NCBI RefSeq assembly: GCF_013112245.1
Contig: NZ_WVRN01000001.1
Location: 686,501-750,500 of the forward strand
DNA from: Ruegeria sp. HKCCD4315
GTDB taxonomy: Bacteria; Pseudomonadota; Alphaproteobacteria; Rhodobacterales; Rhodobacteraceae
Reading direction: 5' to 3'
Length of the DNA: 64,000 nucleotides
Shown here: positions 8,014-17,527 of the stretch, in pieces
Position numbering within the stretch: position 1 is the first letter of the stretch
How the letters are laid out: every line of letters starts with the position of its first letter
Notes under the pieces: generated by a model
Databases searched by the model: none
Seen by the model: the letters and a program-made list of their open reading frames with translations, nothing else
What the model was told of the DNA's origin: nothing
Position numbers and translations under genes: made by a program

Positions 8014-10362
8014 ATGAACGATACCATCGACGACCCCAACATGGAGGCCCCCGAAGGTGGGGGCGAGGTAGCCGAACCGCTGCGCCGCGCGATAGGTGAG
8101 CGCTATCTGACCTATGCGCTCTCTACCATCATGCATCGCGCCCTGCCTGACGCGCGCGACGGGCTGAAGCCGGTTCACCGGCGAATCCTCTATGCGATGA
8201 GGGAATTGCGACTCAGTGCAACCGGAGGTTTTCGGAAGTCCGCCAAGATCTCGGGCGATGTGATGGGTAACTATCACCCACATGGCGACGCTGCGATCTA
8301 CGACGCGATGGCGCGATTGGCGCAGGACTTCAACGTCCGTTACCCGTTGGTCGACGGGCAAGGGAACTTTGGCAATATCGACGGGGATAACCCGGCTGCT
8401 TCGCGATACACCGAGGCGCGGATGACCATCGTCGCCGAAGCGCTGCTTGAAGGGTTGAACGAAGACGCTGTCGATTTCCGCGACAACTATGACGGCACGT
8501 TGACCGAACCGGTGGTGTTGCCTGCGCAATTCCCCAACCTTTTGGCCAATGGTGCCAGCGGTATCGCTGTGGGTATGGCGACGAACATTCCGCCGCACAA
8601 TATTGCCGAGCTGTGCGATGCCTGCCTGCATCTGATCAAGACGCCGGATGCCCGCGACGATACGTTGCTGAACTACGTGCCTGGACCGGACTTCCCGACT
8701 GGTGGCGTGATTGTCGAGCCGCCCGAGAACATCGCGCAGGCCTATCGCACCGGGCGCGGCTCATTCCGTCTGCGTTGCAAATACGAGGTCGAAGATCTGG
8801 GGCGCGGCCAGTGGCAGATCATCGTCACTGAAATTCCGTATCAGGTTCAGAAATCCAAGCTGATCGAAAAGATCGCAGAGCTGATCCAGACCAAGAAAAT
8901 CCCGATTCTCGCCGATGTGCGCGACGAATCTGCCGATGACATCCGGTTGATCCTTGAGCCTCGATCTAAAAACGTGGACCCCGAGGTGCTGATGGGCATG
9001 CTCTATCGCAACTCGGACCTTGAGGTGCGGTTCAGTCTGAACATGAACGTGCTGATCGACGGCGTAACGCCCAAGGTCTGTTCGATGAAGGAAGTGCTGC
9101 GTGCCTTCCTCGATCACAGACAAGAGGTGCTAATCCGACGCTCACGTCACCGCATGGCGAAGATCGACCATCGGTTGGAGGTCTTGGAGGGCTTTATCGT
9201 CGCTTTCCTGAACCTTGATCGTGTGATCGACATTATCCGCTATGACGACGACCCCAAAGCCGCGCTGATGCGCGAGGATTGGGGCATCGACCACGTCCGC
9301 GCCACCGATGAGTCTGACTACGTCACGCCCAAGCTGGGTGAGGGCGAACTGTCCGAGGTTCAGGTCGACGCCATCCTGAACATGCGCTTGCGCAGCTTGC
9401 GCCGTCTGGAAGAGATGGAGTTGGTCCGCGAACGCGACGAGCTGATGCTGGAACGCGCCAATCTTGAAGACCTGCTGGCAGATCCCGCCCTGCAATGGGC
9501 CAAGATTGCCGAGCAGTTGAAAGAGACCAAGAAAACTTTCGGCAAGGATTACGAAGGCGGCGCGCGTCGCACGATGTTCGCCGAGGCCGGACAAGTCGAA
9601 GAAGTTCCGCTTGAGGCAATGATCGATAAGGAGCCGATCACGGTCGTCTGTTCTCAGATGGGCTGGATTCGCGCCATGACAGGCCATATCGACCTGAAGC
9701 GCGAATTGAAGTTCAAAGATGGTGATGGCCCGCGTTTCATTTTCCACGCGGAAACCACAGATCGCCTGCTGGTGTTTGCCTCGAATGGGCGCTTCTACAC
9801 TGTCAGTGCGGCCAATCTGCCCGGTGGACGGGGCATGGGCGAACCGCTGCGCCTGATGGTCGATCTTCCGAACGAGGCGCAGATCATCGATATCCTGATC
9901 CATAAGCCGGGGCGTAAGCTGCTGGTGGCCTCGGATGCGGGCAACGGGTTCATGGTGCCCGAAGATGACGTGCTGGCACAGACCCGTAACGGCAAACAGG
10001 TATTGAATGTAAAAGGCGACGAGTCGGCGATGATCTGCAAGCCGGTCGCAGGAGATCACGTGGCTGTCGTGTCTCAGAACGGCAAATTCCTCGTATTCCC
10101 AACAGAAGAGCTGCCCGAGATGACCCGTGGCAAAGGTGTGCGCTTGCAGAAATACAACATGGCGCGCGGGCGGCAGGGTACGCTGGAGCTGGATGGAGGG
10201 TTGTCCGACATTACCACCTTCAACTGGGAAGAGGGACTGAAATGGTCCATGGGTGGCGACAAAACCCGGCACGAGGCCGACATGTCCCAATGGCTGTCGA
10301 AACGTGCCAGCGTTGGTAAAAAACCGCCCTATGGCTTCCCGCGGGATTACAAGTTCTCGTGA
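8014..10362 (+). CDS. parC: DNA topoisomerase IV subunit A
   Basis: 782 residues from ATG 8014; an in-frame ATG at 7933 would add 27 residues that look non-coding. The catalytic tyrosine is Tyr132 in ASRYTEARM. The winged-helix region [12 protein letters not shown] lies at 88-99. C-terminal beta-pinwheel repeats run to the end and lack a canonical GyrA box, supporting ParC over GyrA. With ParE it decatenates daughter chromosomes. The residue equivalent to E. coli ParC Ser80 is Ala93, and that equivalent to Glu84 is Asp97. Confidence 0.95.
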   Translation: MNDTIDDPNMEAPEGGGEVAEPLRRAIGERYLTYALSTIMHRALPDARDGLKPVHRRILYAMRELRLSATGGFRKSAKISGDVMGNYHPHGDAAIYDAMARLAQDFNVRYPLVDGQGNFGNIDGDNPAASRYTEARMTIVAEALLEGLNEDAVDFRDNYDGTLTEPVVLPAQFPNLLANGASGIAVGMATNIPPHNIAELCDACLHLIKTPDARDDTLLNYVPGPDFPTGGVIVEPPENIAQAYRTGRGSFRLRCKYEVEDLGRGQWQIIVTEIPYQVQKSKLIEKIAELIQTKKIPILADVRDESADDIRLILEPRSKNVDPEVLMGMLYRNSDLEVRFSLNMNVLIDGVTPKVCSMKEVLRAFLDHRQEVLIRRSRHRMAKIDHRLEVLEGFIVAFLNLDRVIDIIRYDDDPKAALMREDWGIDHVRATDESDYVTPKLGEGELSEVQVDAILNMRLRSLRRLEEMELVRERDELMLERANLEDLLADPALQWAKIAEQLKETKKTFGKDYEGGARRTMFAEAGQVEEVPLEAMIDKEPITVVCSQMGWIRAMTGHIDLKRELKFKDGDGPRFIFHAETTDRLLVFASNGRFYTVSAANLPGGRGMGEPLRLMVDLPNEAQIIDILIHKPGRKLLVASDAGNGFMVPEDDVLAQTRNGKQVLNVKGDESAMICKPVAGDHVAVVSQNGKFLVFPTEELPEMTRGKGVRLQKYNMARGRQGTLELDGGLSDITTFNWEEGLKWSMGGDKTRHEADMSQWLSKRASVGKKPPYGFPRDYKFS

Positions 10363-10451
10363 TCGCAAAAGTGGAAATCTGCCGATACGGGTTGGCACAA
10401 GCCGCATCGGTGCGCTAGATCAAAGAAAAACAGGCCTATCGAGACGAGACC

Positions 10452-11042
10452 ATGTTGCGCATTCTGACCTTGATCACCGGATTGGCCCTGATGGGCGCTT
10501 GCACGCAGACGCAGTTATACGAAGAGCCCGAGTCGTTGGGCGAATTCAAGCTGCGCGTCAACTACGCGTTCGCTGATAAGGCCGTTCAGGGACCGGTCAG
10601 CCGGGACGCTACCCCGGACGAATGGACTGCGGCGATTCAGAATGCGGTCGATATTCGCCTGGGACGTTATGAAGGGGCTCAGGAATACGACATCGGCATC
10701 AGTCTGGAAGGCTATATGCTGGCCCCGCCCGGCATACCCGTGATCTACAATCCCAAAAGCACGGCGATTGTGTTGGTCAATGTCTATGATGTTAAGAAAA
10801 AAGAGTTCCTTGCCAAAGGAAAGCAATTTCAGGTGTTGGAAGACACGACAGGTGGAAGTGCGCTGAAAGGGTCGGGGCATGAGCGCACCAAGGAAGAACA
10901 AATGAGCGGTCTGGCCCTGAAAGTTGCTGATCGCGTCGAGGAATGGCTAGCCGAAGAACACCTTGAGCAAGGGTGGTTCGACAAGCGGCCTGACCTGATC
11001 CAACCGCTGGAATCTGTCGAGGTCACGCAAAATCCGGCGTGA
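10452..11042 (+). CDS. Putative lipoprotein of unknown function
   Basis: 196 residues with a clear lipoprotein signal: a short basic N-terminus, a hydrophobic stretch and the lipobox LMGAC with the lipidated Cys17. The mature part is acidic and has no domain I recognise. The alternating pattern VYDVKKKEFLAKGKQFQVLE suggests a beta-rich fold. It lies 89 bases after parC and 115 bases before tuf. No signal at residue +2 (Thr) for inner-membrane retention is evident, so outer-membrane anchoring is possible. Confidence 0.78.
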   Translation: MLRILTLITGLALMGACTQTQLYEEPESLGEFKLRVNYAFADKAVQGPVSRDATPDEWTAAIQNAVDIRLGRYEGAQEYDIGISLEGYMLAPPGIPVIYNPKSTAIVLVNVYDVKKKEFLAKGKQFQVLEDTTGGSALKGSGHERTKEEQMSGLALKVADRVEEWLAEEHLEQGWFDKRPDLIQPLESVEVTQNPA

Positions 11043-11157
11043 TCGGCGTATTTCCCTCAGGATGTGCTTGATTTTCCCCCCTGAACCAAATATCTCGCGC
11101 GCGCAGATGTAACCACGGGACCAAGGGTCCCCCAAATCGCAAAAGGGCGCCTGAGGA

Positions 11158-12332
<1,175 letters not shown>

Positions 12333-12333
<1 letters not shown>

Positions 12334-12388
12334 GGCGCGCTTGTCGCGCCTGGTTGCGGCAGGCGATTTTCCTCAGGAAAATCTGCCG
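12333..12388 (+). other. Tandem hairpins immediately after tuf
   Basis: Two hairpins precede the terminator. The first has arms 12333-12339 and 12345-12351 (AGGCGCG / CGCGCCT). The second is long: GATTTTCCT (12365-12373) pairs with AGGAAAATC (12375-12383) and extends through CGGCAG (12357-12362) with CTGCCG (12383-12388) around a 2-base bulge. They may protect the tuf mRNA 3' end. Function is inferred. Confidence 0.6.
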
Positions 12389-12413
12389 GGAGCAACTCGG
12401 TAAAGAACTAAAG

Positions 12414-12449
12414 AAGGCCGTCCAACAGGGGGCGGCCTTTTTCTTTTTC
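12414..12449 (+). terminator. Intrinsic terminator of tuf
   Basis: Stem AAGGCCG (12414-12420) / CGGCCTT (12433-12439) followed by a long T-rich tract to 12449. This is a canonical Rho-independent terminator about 80 bases after the tuf stop. Confidence 0.88.
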
Positions 12450-12515
12450 GGAAACGCCCGCCAAAATGCTACCTTCTTTCATATTGAGACATTGCAATTC
12501 GAAAGAGGTCACAAG

Positions 12516-14351
12516 ATGCACGTATCGGCTCGTTCACTCTGTCTTGTCGCGGCACTCGCGTTTTCGTCTTCTTCGGCGGCGTCCCAACAAGTTGCGGATC
12601 GCATCTATCTCGGGGGTCCAATTGTCACGATGAATGACAAAAGCCCCACTGCCGAAGCGGTCGCAGTCAAAGACGGACGCATACTGGCCGTCGGTTCACT
12701 ATCTGATCTGTCCACACATCAAGGTGATGGAACGGAAACCTTCAACCTGAACGGACGCGCGATGCTGCCGGGCTTTGTGGACAGCCACGGTCATGTCGTC
12801 ATGGGTGGATTGCAGGCTTTGTCCGCCAACCTCCTCGCGCCGCCGGATGGGGACGTCGTAGATATTGCGACCCTGCAATCAACACTGTCCAACTGGGCCG
12901 CTGAGAACGCGGAAGCCGTTGAGCAGGTGAAAATGATCATCGGCTTTGGCTATGACAATGCGCAACTGAAGGAACTGCGTCACCCGACACGGCAAGATCT
13001 GGACATGGTGTCCGAGGATTTGCCTGTGATCATCATTCATCAATCCGGGCATCTTGGTGTCGCAAATTCAAAAGCTCTGGAGTTGGCAGGCATCACTGCC
13101 GCTTCAGAGGCGCCTCCCGGCGGGGTCATTCAGCGCGATGAAGCCGGAGAACCCAATGGTGTTTTGGAAGAATACGCGTTCTTTTCGGTGCTCGTTCCCA
13201 TACTTGGAAATCTGGGCGAGGAGGGCTTGGCCGCCTTTGCCAGAGCCGGAACTGAACTTTGGGCAAAGTTTGGATATACGACCGGACAAGAAGGCCGATC
13301 TTCGGGTGAGATTGTCGAAGTCCTCAAGAAAGTTGCTGCCGAAGATGGTCTGCCCATAGACGTGGTCGCTTTTCCAGATGTGTTGGAGTCGAGGGACTAT
13401 ATCGGAGAAAACACCTCAGCGGATTACGGTGACCGCGTCCGGGTTGGCGGCTGCAAGCTTACAATCGACGGCTCGCCGCAAGGTTTCACGGCGTTGCGGG
13501 ACCGACCCTATTACAACCCGGTTGGAAACTACGCCGCCGGGTATGCCGGATATGCAGCAATAACGATGGAGCAGCTTCAGGATGCGGTAAACTGGTGTTA
13601 CGAAAACGGCTTCCAGATCCTCGTGCATTCCAACGGCGAAGGGGCATCTGACATGTTGATCGCGGCCCTTGAAGAGGCGCAGATCAAATATGGTGACCCG
13701 GGCAATCGCCCTGTTTTGATCCACGGCCAATTTCTAAGAGAGGATCAGGTCGCCAGTTTTAAACGGCTGGGCGTGTTTCCATCGCTGTTCCCGATGCATA
13801 CATTCTATTGGGGTGATTGGCACCGGGATCATACTGTGGGGCCGGTCAACGCTGACAACATCTCACCCACGGGATGGCTGCGAGAACGTGACATGATGTT
13901 CGGGACACATCACGATGCCCCGGTCGCATTTCCCGACAGCATGCGTGTACTTGCCGCGACCGTTACGCGTCGCACACGGTCGGGCGACATTTTGGGACCG
14001 CATCAGAGGGTCGACGTCATGACTGCCCTGAAAGCCATGACAATTTGGCCTGCCTGGCAGCATTTCGAAGAAGATGAAAAGGGCTCTATCAAAGTTGGAA
14101 AAGTTGCGGATTTTGTGATCCTGTCGGATGACCCCACAGCGGTCGACTCCGAAACGCTGGCAGAGCTTGAAGTGCTTGTAACTGTAAAAGGCGACGAGGT
14201 CGTCTATGAAGCAGATGAAGGCGTCCGAGAGGGTAACTTGCAGTTCTCGCCATTTTCAAACGACCCTGTGATTGCCCATCTTTTTCTGCATGCGGTTTAT
14301 CAGGGCATGAAAGTTGAAGACCCATGGCTTGTAGGAAAGGAGCTTGAGTGA
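12516..14351 (+). CDS. Secreted amidohydrolase, YtcJ-like
   Basis: 611 residues from ATG 12516, which has GAAAGAGG 7 bases upstream; earlier in-frame codons run into the terminator. An N-terminal signal peptide (LVAALAFSSSSAAS, cleavage near residue 23) indicates export. The metal-binding HxH motif is His91/His93 in DSHGHVVMG. Later blocks (IIHQSGHLGVANSKAL, HSNGEGASD, HGQFLREDQ, GTHHDAPVA) and the C-terminal GSIKVGKVADFVILSDDP match the YtcJ/N-substituted-amide hydrolase branch. The substrate is unknown. It occupies an accessory interval between tuf and rpe. Confidence 0.88.
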   Translation: MHVSARSLCLVAALAFSSSSAASQQVADRIYLGGPIVTMNDKSPTAEAVAVKDGRILAVGSLSDLSTHQGDGTETFNLNGRAMLPGFVDSHGHVVMGGLQALSANLLAPPDGDVVDIATLQSTLSNWAAENAEAVEQVKMIIGFGYDNAQLKELRHPTRQDLDMVSEDLPVIIIHQSGHLGVANSKALELAGITAASEAPPGGVIQRDEAGEPNGVLEEYAFFSVLVPILGNLGEEGLAAFARAGTELWAKFGYTTGQEGRSSGEIVEVLKKVAAEDGLPIDVVAFPDVLESRDYIGENTSADYGDRVRVGGCKLTIDGSPQGFTALRDRPYYNPVGNYAAGYAGYAAITMEQLQDAVNWCYENGFQILVHSNGEGASDMLIAALEEAQIKYGDPGNRPVLIHGQFLREDQVASFKRLGVFPSLFPMHTFYWGDWHRDHTVGPVNADNISPTGWLRERDMMFGTHHDAPVAFPDSMRVLAATVTRRTRSGDILGPHQRVDVMTALKAMTIWPAWQHFEEDEKGSIKVGKVADFVILSDDPTAVDSETLAELEVLVTVKGDEVVYEADEGVREGNLQFSPFSNDPVIAHLFLHAVYQGMKVEDPWLVGKELE

Positions 14352-14414
14352 ACGGCCCGACGTAACCAGAGGTGCGGGCACCAGTAAAAAAACGAACAAA
14401 CCGATGTCGCTTTG

Positions 14415-14600
14415 TCAAAAGCGTCGTTCCAGCCCGAGCTCGAAATTGGTCTCAGTAAAACTATAGGCCGGGATGTCGGACTCCGTTCGGCTGTACTCAA
14501 TCAAACCAAACGGGGAAAACCCGTTTCCAATGAAAAGGTCGTTCTTTTCAATCCGTAAACGCGACCCCCAAGAGGTTTCGTTTGGTGTTATCGCGACGAC
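14415..14600 (-). pseudogene. 3' remnant of a Slam-like (DUF560) outer-membrane protein gene
   Basis: On the minus strand a 61-codon frame without a start codon runs from an in-frame stop (14601-14603) to TGA at 14415-14417. It encodes an outer-membrane beta-barrel C-terminus: a strand ending SRLRIEKNDLFIGN, then GFSPFGLIEYSRTESDIPAY, then ETNFELGLERRF with the terminal Phe of Omp85/BAM substrates. The R-x-SNI..Y..-x-LGL pattern matches the end of surface lipoprotein assembly modifier (Slam) proteins as I know them. Only about the last two or three strands remain, so it is a dead fragment. Confidence 0.6.
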
Positions 14601-14730
14601 TTATGGGCCAGGGACAAATGGCGAAGCTTACGGAGTGTTTTATGGCCCGAACGCCGAAGAAGTTGGTGGGACGTTCCAAGCGTCCGGCGCCAACGGCGTA
14701 TCGCATATCGGGTCGTTCGGCGCGGATTGA
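14596..14730 (+). pseudogene. 3' remnant of a TbpB-like surface lipoprotein gene
   Basis: The plus-strand frame ending TGA at 14728-14730 encodes GEAYGVFYGPNAEEVGGTF followed by a last strand ending GSFGAD. FYGPNAEEVGGTF is the hallmark of the C-terminal barrel strand of transferrin-binding-protein-B-like lipoproteins, the clients of Slam. An in-frame ATG at 14473 gives an 85-codon frame, but its first 41 codons are antisense to the Slam remnant, so I do not believe they belong to the protein. There is no signal peptide or lipobox. It is best read as a broken gene. Confidence 0.62.
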
Positions 14731-14732
14731 TA

Positions 14733-14774
14733 GACGGAAAGGAGCCCTTTTTGTGAAGGGCTCCTTTCACCGTC
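14733..14774. other. Strong hairpin after the TbpB-like remnant
   Basis: GAAAGGAGCCCTT (14737-14749) pairs perfectly with AAGGGCTCCTTTC (14756-14768), and GACGG / CCGTC can extend it outward. No T run follows on either strand, so it is either a degraded terminator or a structure at the end of the rpe transcript. Confidence 0.55.
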
Positions 14775-14816
14775 GGTAAAGAGCTGAGCTACTGGCCGGT
14801 AATGTCAGTCTCGAAA

Positions 14817-15506
14817 CTAGGACAACGCTGATTGTGCTGCTGCGCGTACAGCACGGATGTTCTCACCGTACACGTCCGGCTGGTCCACCGATCCACCTTT
14901 GAAAACAGCCGAACCGGCCACCAGTACGTCGGCACCTGCAGCTGCGACCAACGGGGCAGTTTTTGGATCCACGCCACCATCGATTTCGATATGTACCGGA
15001 CGGTCACCAATCATTTCGCGCAGCTTGCGCACCTTGCCGGTCATATCGATGAATTTCTGACCTCCGAATCCGGGGTTCACCGTCATTACACAAACCAGAT
15101 CGGTAAGATCCAGCAGGTGCTCGACCGCTTCTGCCGGCGTTCCGGGGTTCAGGGCGACGCCTGCTTTCATACCTGCCGCGCGGATCGCTTGCAGGGTGCG
15201 ATGTGTATGCGGGCCCGCCTCAACATGTGCGGTCAGAATGTCCGCTCCGGCATCGGCATACGCCTGGATGTAAGGATCAACAGGGGTGATCATCAGGTGC
15301 ACATCCATCACGGTTTTCACGTGCGGGCGGAAGGCTTTGACGGCGGGTGGGCCAAAGGTCAGGTTCGGAACGAAATGACCATCCATGACATCCACGTGGA
15401 CCCAATCTGCGCCTTGTGCCTCGATGGCCTGAATCTCTGCTCCGAAGTTGGCGAAGTCGGCAGACAGGATCGATGGAGCAATCTTGATGGTGCGGTCAAA
15501 GCTCAT
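14817..15506 (-). CDS. rpe: Ribulose-phosphate 3-epimerase
   Basis: 229 residues, full length. TIM-barrel signatures are visible: APSILSADFANFG at the N-terminus with the substrate Ser, VHVDVMDGHFVPNLTFGP with the metal-binding His and catalytic Asp, VMTVNPGFGGQKF, and EIDGGVDPKTAP with the second catalytic Asp. It interconverts ribulose-5-phosphate and xylulose-5-phosphate in the pentose phosphate pathway. It is divergent from phnC. Its proximity to C-P lyase genes, which make and use ribose phosphates, may be coincidental. Confidence 0.97.
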   Translation of the reverse strand: MSFDRTIKIAPSILSADFANFGAEIQAIEAQGADWVHVDVMDGHFVPNLTFGPPAVKAFRPHVKTVMDVHLMITPVDPYIQAYADAGADILTAHVEAGPHTHRTLQAIRAAGMKAGVALNPGTPAEAVEHLLDLTDLVCVMTVNPGFGGQKFIDMTGKVRKLREMIGDRPVHIEIDGGVDPKTAPLVAAAGADVLVAGSAVFKGGSVDQPDVYGENIRAVRAAAQSALS

Positions 15507-15586
15507 GATGGCCTCGTATCAAAAAAAGAGTCGCCGAAGCGTATACCTGTGGGGCAGGGGGATGGATAGCCCCCGCAACGGCTGGT

Positions 15587-15615
15587 CCGTTACAAAACTT
15601 TCACCACGCTGACAC
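15587..15615 (+). promoter_or_regulatory. Probable Pho box upstream of phnC
   Basis: Three heptamers repeat at an exact 11-base period: CCGTTAC (15587-15593), CTTTCAC (15598-15604) and CTGACAC (15609-15615), separated by 4-base spacers. This is the 7-4-7 layout of PhoB sites (consensus close to CTGTCAT/C). It lies 55 bases before the phnC start and fits phosphate-starvation control of the phosphonate operon. Individual repeats have 2-3 mismatches. Confidence 0.6.
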
Positions 15616-15669
15616 ATATCCGTTGAATGGCATCTGTAGCTGACCGCCAACATCATTTGGGGGTGGCAC

Positions 15670-16491
15670 GTGCTGCATATCAAGAAACTGACCAAACGCT
15701 TTGGCGACAACGTTGCTGTGGATGCTGCGACGCTGGATGTGGACAAGCCTTGCATGATCGGGATTATCGGACGGTCTGGTGCAGGCAAGTCGACCCTGCT
15801 ACGGATGATTAACCGACTGACGGACTCTAGCGATGGTCAGATCCTGTTCGAAGGTCGTGACGTGACCCAACTGAAGGGCCGCGAAAAGCGCGCCTGGCAA
15901 GCTGACTGCGCCATGATCTTTCAGCAGTTCAATCTGGTGCCGCGTATGGATGTTGTGTCGAACGTTCTGCATGGCACTCTGAACCGTCATTCGACCCTGG
16001 CGACCATGTTCAACCTGTTTCCGATGGAAGACATCCATCGCGCTATCGACATACTTGATCGTCTTGGTATTGCCGAGCACGCACCGAAGCGCGCGGAGGC
16101 CCTGTCGGGCGGCCAGCAACAGCGCGTCGCTATCGCACGCGCCCTGATGCAGGACCCCAAGATCATTTTGGCGGACGAGCCCATCGCCTCGCTGGACCCA
16201 ATGAACGCTCAGGTGGTGATGCAGGCGCTGCGCCGTATCCACGAAGAGGACGGTCGCACCGTCATCGCCAACCTGCACACACTTGATACAGCACGCCGCT
16301 ACTGCGACCGCGTGGTCGGAATGCGCGACGGGCGCATCGTCTTTGACGGGCTGCCCGAACAACTGACGACCGGTGTCGCCCGCGAAATCTATGGTGCCGA
16401 TGCCAGCTTCTCGGAAGAGGCGACATCGACCGAGATCGAAACTCTGGACGCCACCCAGAAGGCCCTGATGGAAGCGGAAGCAACCATCTGA
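15670..16491 (+). CDS. phnC: Phosphonate ABC transporter ATP-binding protein
   Basis: 273 residues from GTG 15670, preceded by a GGGGG stretch. Walker [10 protein letters not shown] at 34-42, signature [15 protein letters not shown] and Walker [14 protein letters not shown] are intact. It energises uptake of phosphonates (2-aminoethylphosphonate, alkylphosphonates) through the two PhnE permeases that follow. It is the first gene of the phnC-D-E-E' operon behind the Pho box. The C-terminal 30 residues are longer than in many PhnC proteins and acidic. Confidence 0.95.
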   Translation: MLHIKKLTKRFGDNVAVDAATLDVDKPCMIGIIGRSGAGKSTLLRMINRLTDSSDGQILFEGRDVTQLKGREKRAWQADCAMIFQQFNLVPRMDVVSNVLHGTLNRHSTLATMFNLFPMEDIHRAIDILDRLGIAEHAPKRAEALSGGQQQRVAIARALMQDPKIILADEPIASLDPMNAQVVMQALRRIHEEDGRTVIANLHTLDTARRYCDRVVGMRDGRIVFDGLPEQLTTGVAREIYGADASFSEEATSTEIETLDATQKALMEAEATI

Positions 16492-16502
16492 GCCACCAAC
16501 CC

Positions 16503-16534
16503 CCTTTCATCGCCCGGCCCGATGAAAGGCCGGG
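16503..16534 (+). other. Two mutually exclusive hairpins between phnC and phnD
   Basis: CCTTTCATCG (16503-16512) pairs perfectly with CGATGAAAGG (16520-16529). The loop CCCGGCC (16513-16519) pairs equally well with GGCCGGG (16528-16534). The two structures cannot form together. They lie just before the phnD ribosome site and could tune its expression or stabilise its mRNA. Confidence 0.55.
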
Positions 16535-16557
16535 GCAATCAAACTGGAGAGAGACAG

Positions 16558-17460
16558 ATGAAAAAACTGATTGCTGCCTTTGCGGCGACAACTGCGCTTG
16601 CCGCCCCGGCCATGGCACAGGACATCAGCGAATTCCGCATAGGCATTCTGGGCGGTGAGAACGCTCAGGACCGTCTGAACAACAACGAATGCCTGCGCGA
16701 ATACACCGAAGAAACGCTGGGTGTTGAGACCAAGCTGTTTGCGCCTGCCGATTATAACGGTGTGATCCAGGGTCTGCTGGGCGGCACTATCGACATGGCA
16801 TGGTTGGGCGCGTCGGGTTACGCCAAAACTTATCTGAGCGATCCCGAAGCGGTTGAGCCGGTTCTGGTTAAGGTGAACGTCGACGGCGGTTACGGGTATT
16901 ACTCGGTTGGTTTTGCCCGCAAGGACAGCGGCATCACCTCGTTGGAAGACATGAAAGGCAAGACCTTTGGTTTTGGCGATCCGAACTCGACCTCGGGCTA
17001 CCTGATCCCGTCCATAGAAATCCCGCAGGCCACCGGTGCCACCATGGACTCAGGCGACTACTTTGGTGAAGTGAAGTTCACCGGCGGTCACGAGCAGACC
17101 ATCGTCGCGGTCAACAATGGTGACGTTGATGGTGGTGTTACCTGGGCCGATGGTCTTGGCAACTGGGAAGACGGATACAACTCGGGCGCGCTGCGCCGTG
17201 CAGTTGATGCCGGTCTGGTCGACATGAACGACATGGTTGAAATCTGGAAATCCAAGCCGATCCCGGAAGGTCCGGTTGTTCTGCGTACAGCGCTGCCTGC
17301 GGATGTCAAAGAGAAGATGACAGCCCTGATGGCTGGCCTGCACGAGAAAGACCGCGATTGCTTCTACGGCGTTGCCGCAGGTGAGGCGAAAGCGTTCGAG
17401 CCGATCACGCATGATGCCTACGAAGTCATCATCGAAGCACGCAAGCTGAAGTCCAACTAA
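16558..17460 (+). CDS. phnD: Phosphonate ABC transporter substrate-binding protein
   Basis: 300 residues from ATG 16558, with GGAGAGAG upstream. An N-terminal signal peptide (KKLIAAFAATTALAAPAMA, cleavage before QDIS) sends it to the periplasm. The PhnD family pattern is present: FRIGILGGEN, YNGVIQGLLGGTIDMAWLG, then FGFGDPNSTSGYLIP, where the Ser/Thr cluster binds the phosphonate group. Hairpins on both sides isolate its message, and a terminator after it probably keeps it more abundant than the permeases. Confidence 0.96.
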   Translation: MKKLIAAFAATTALAAPAMAQDISEFRIGILGGENAQDRLNNNECLREYTEETLGVETKLFAPADYNGVIQGLLGGTIDMAWLGASGYAKTYLSDPEAVEPVLVKVNVDGGYGYYSVGFARKDSGITSLEDMKGKTFGFGDPNSTSGYLIPSIEIPQATGATMDSGDYFGEVKFTGGHEQTIVAVNNGDVDGGVTWADGLGNWEDGYNSGALRRAVDAGLVDMNDMVEIWKSKPIPEGPVVLRTALPADVKEKMTALMAGLHEKDRDCFYGVAAGEAKAFEPITHDAYEVIIEARKLKSN

Positions 17461-17478
17461 GCCTGCATACCCAATGAT

Positions 17479-17510
17479 CGGGGTCCGGTGAAAATCCGGG
17501 CCCCGTTTTT
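17479..17510 (+). terminator. Intercistronic terminator/attenuator between phnD and phnE
   Basis: Ten-bp stem CGGGGTCCGG (17479-17488) / CCGGGCCCCG (17496-17505) with one G-T wobble, directly followed by TTTTT. It has a full intrinsic-terminator shape inside an operon. Partial termination here would give more binding protein than permease. Confidence 0.78.
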
Positions 17511-17527
17511 CCACCCAGGAGCATTCC

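Larger units (their letters stand above)
14352..14816. other. 465-base interval without an intact gene
   Basis: Between the amidohydrolase and rpe there is no intact gene. It holds the two oppositely oriented gene remnants at 14415-14600 and 14596-14730 and a strong hairpin at 14733-14774. A small GGTGC / GCACC palindrome lies near 14381. Confidence 0.7.

Noticed and set aside
9142..10407. Long open frame (421 codons) antisense to parC
   Set aside because: It lies wholly over the parC coding region and its translation has no recognisable motif; GC-rich coding DNA often leaves such antisense frames open.
12334..12515. Possible tRNA-Trp gene after tuf
   Set aside because: The structured sequence is explained by three hairpins; no cloverleaf, CCA anticodon arm or T-loop sequence is found.
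14473..14595. N-terminal part of an 85-codon plus-strand frame starting at ATG 14473
   Set aside because: It is antisense to the Slam-like remnant, lacks a signal peptide or lipobox, and does not resemble the TbpB-like part that follows; I treat only 14596-14730 as meaningful.
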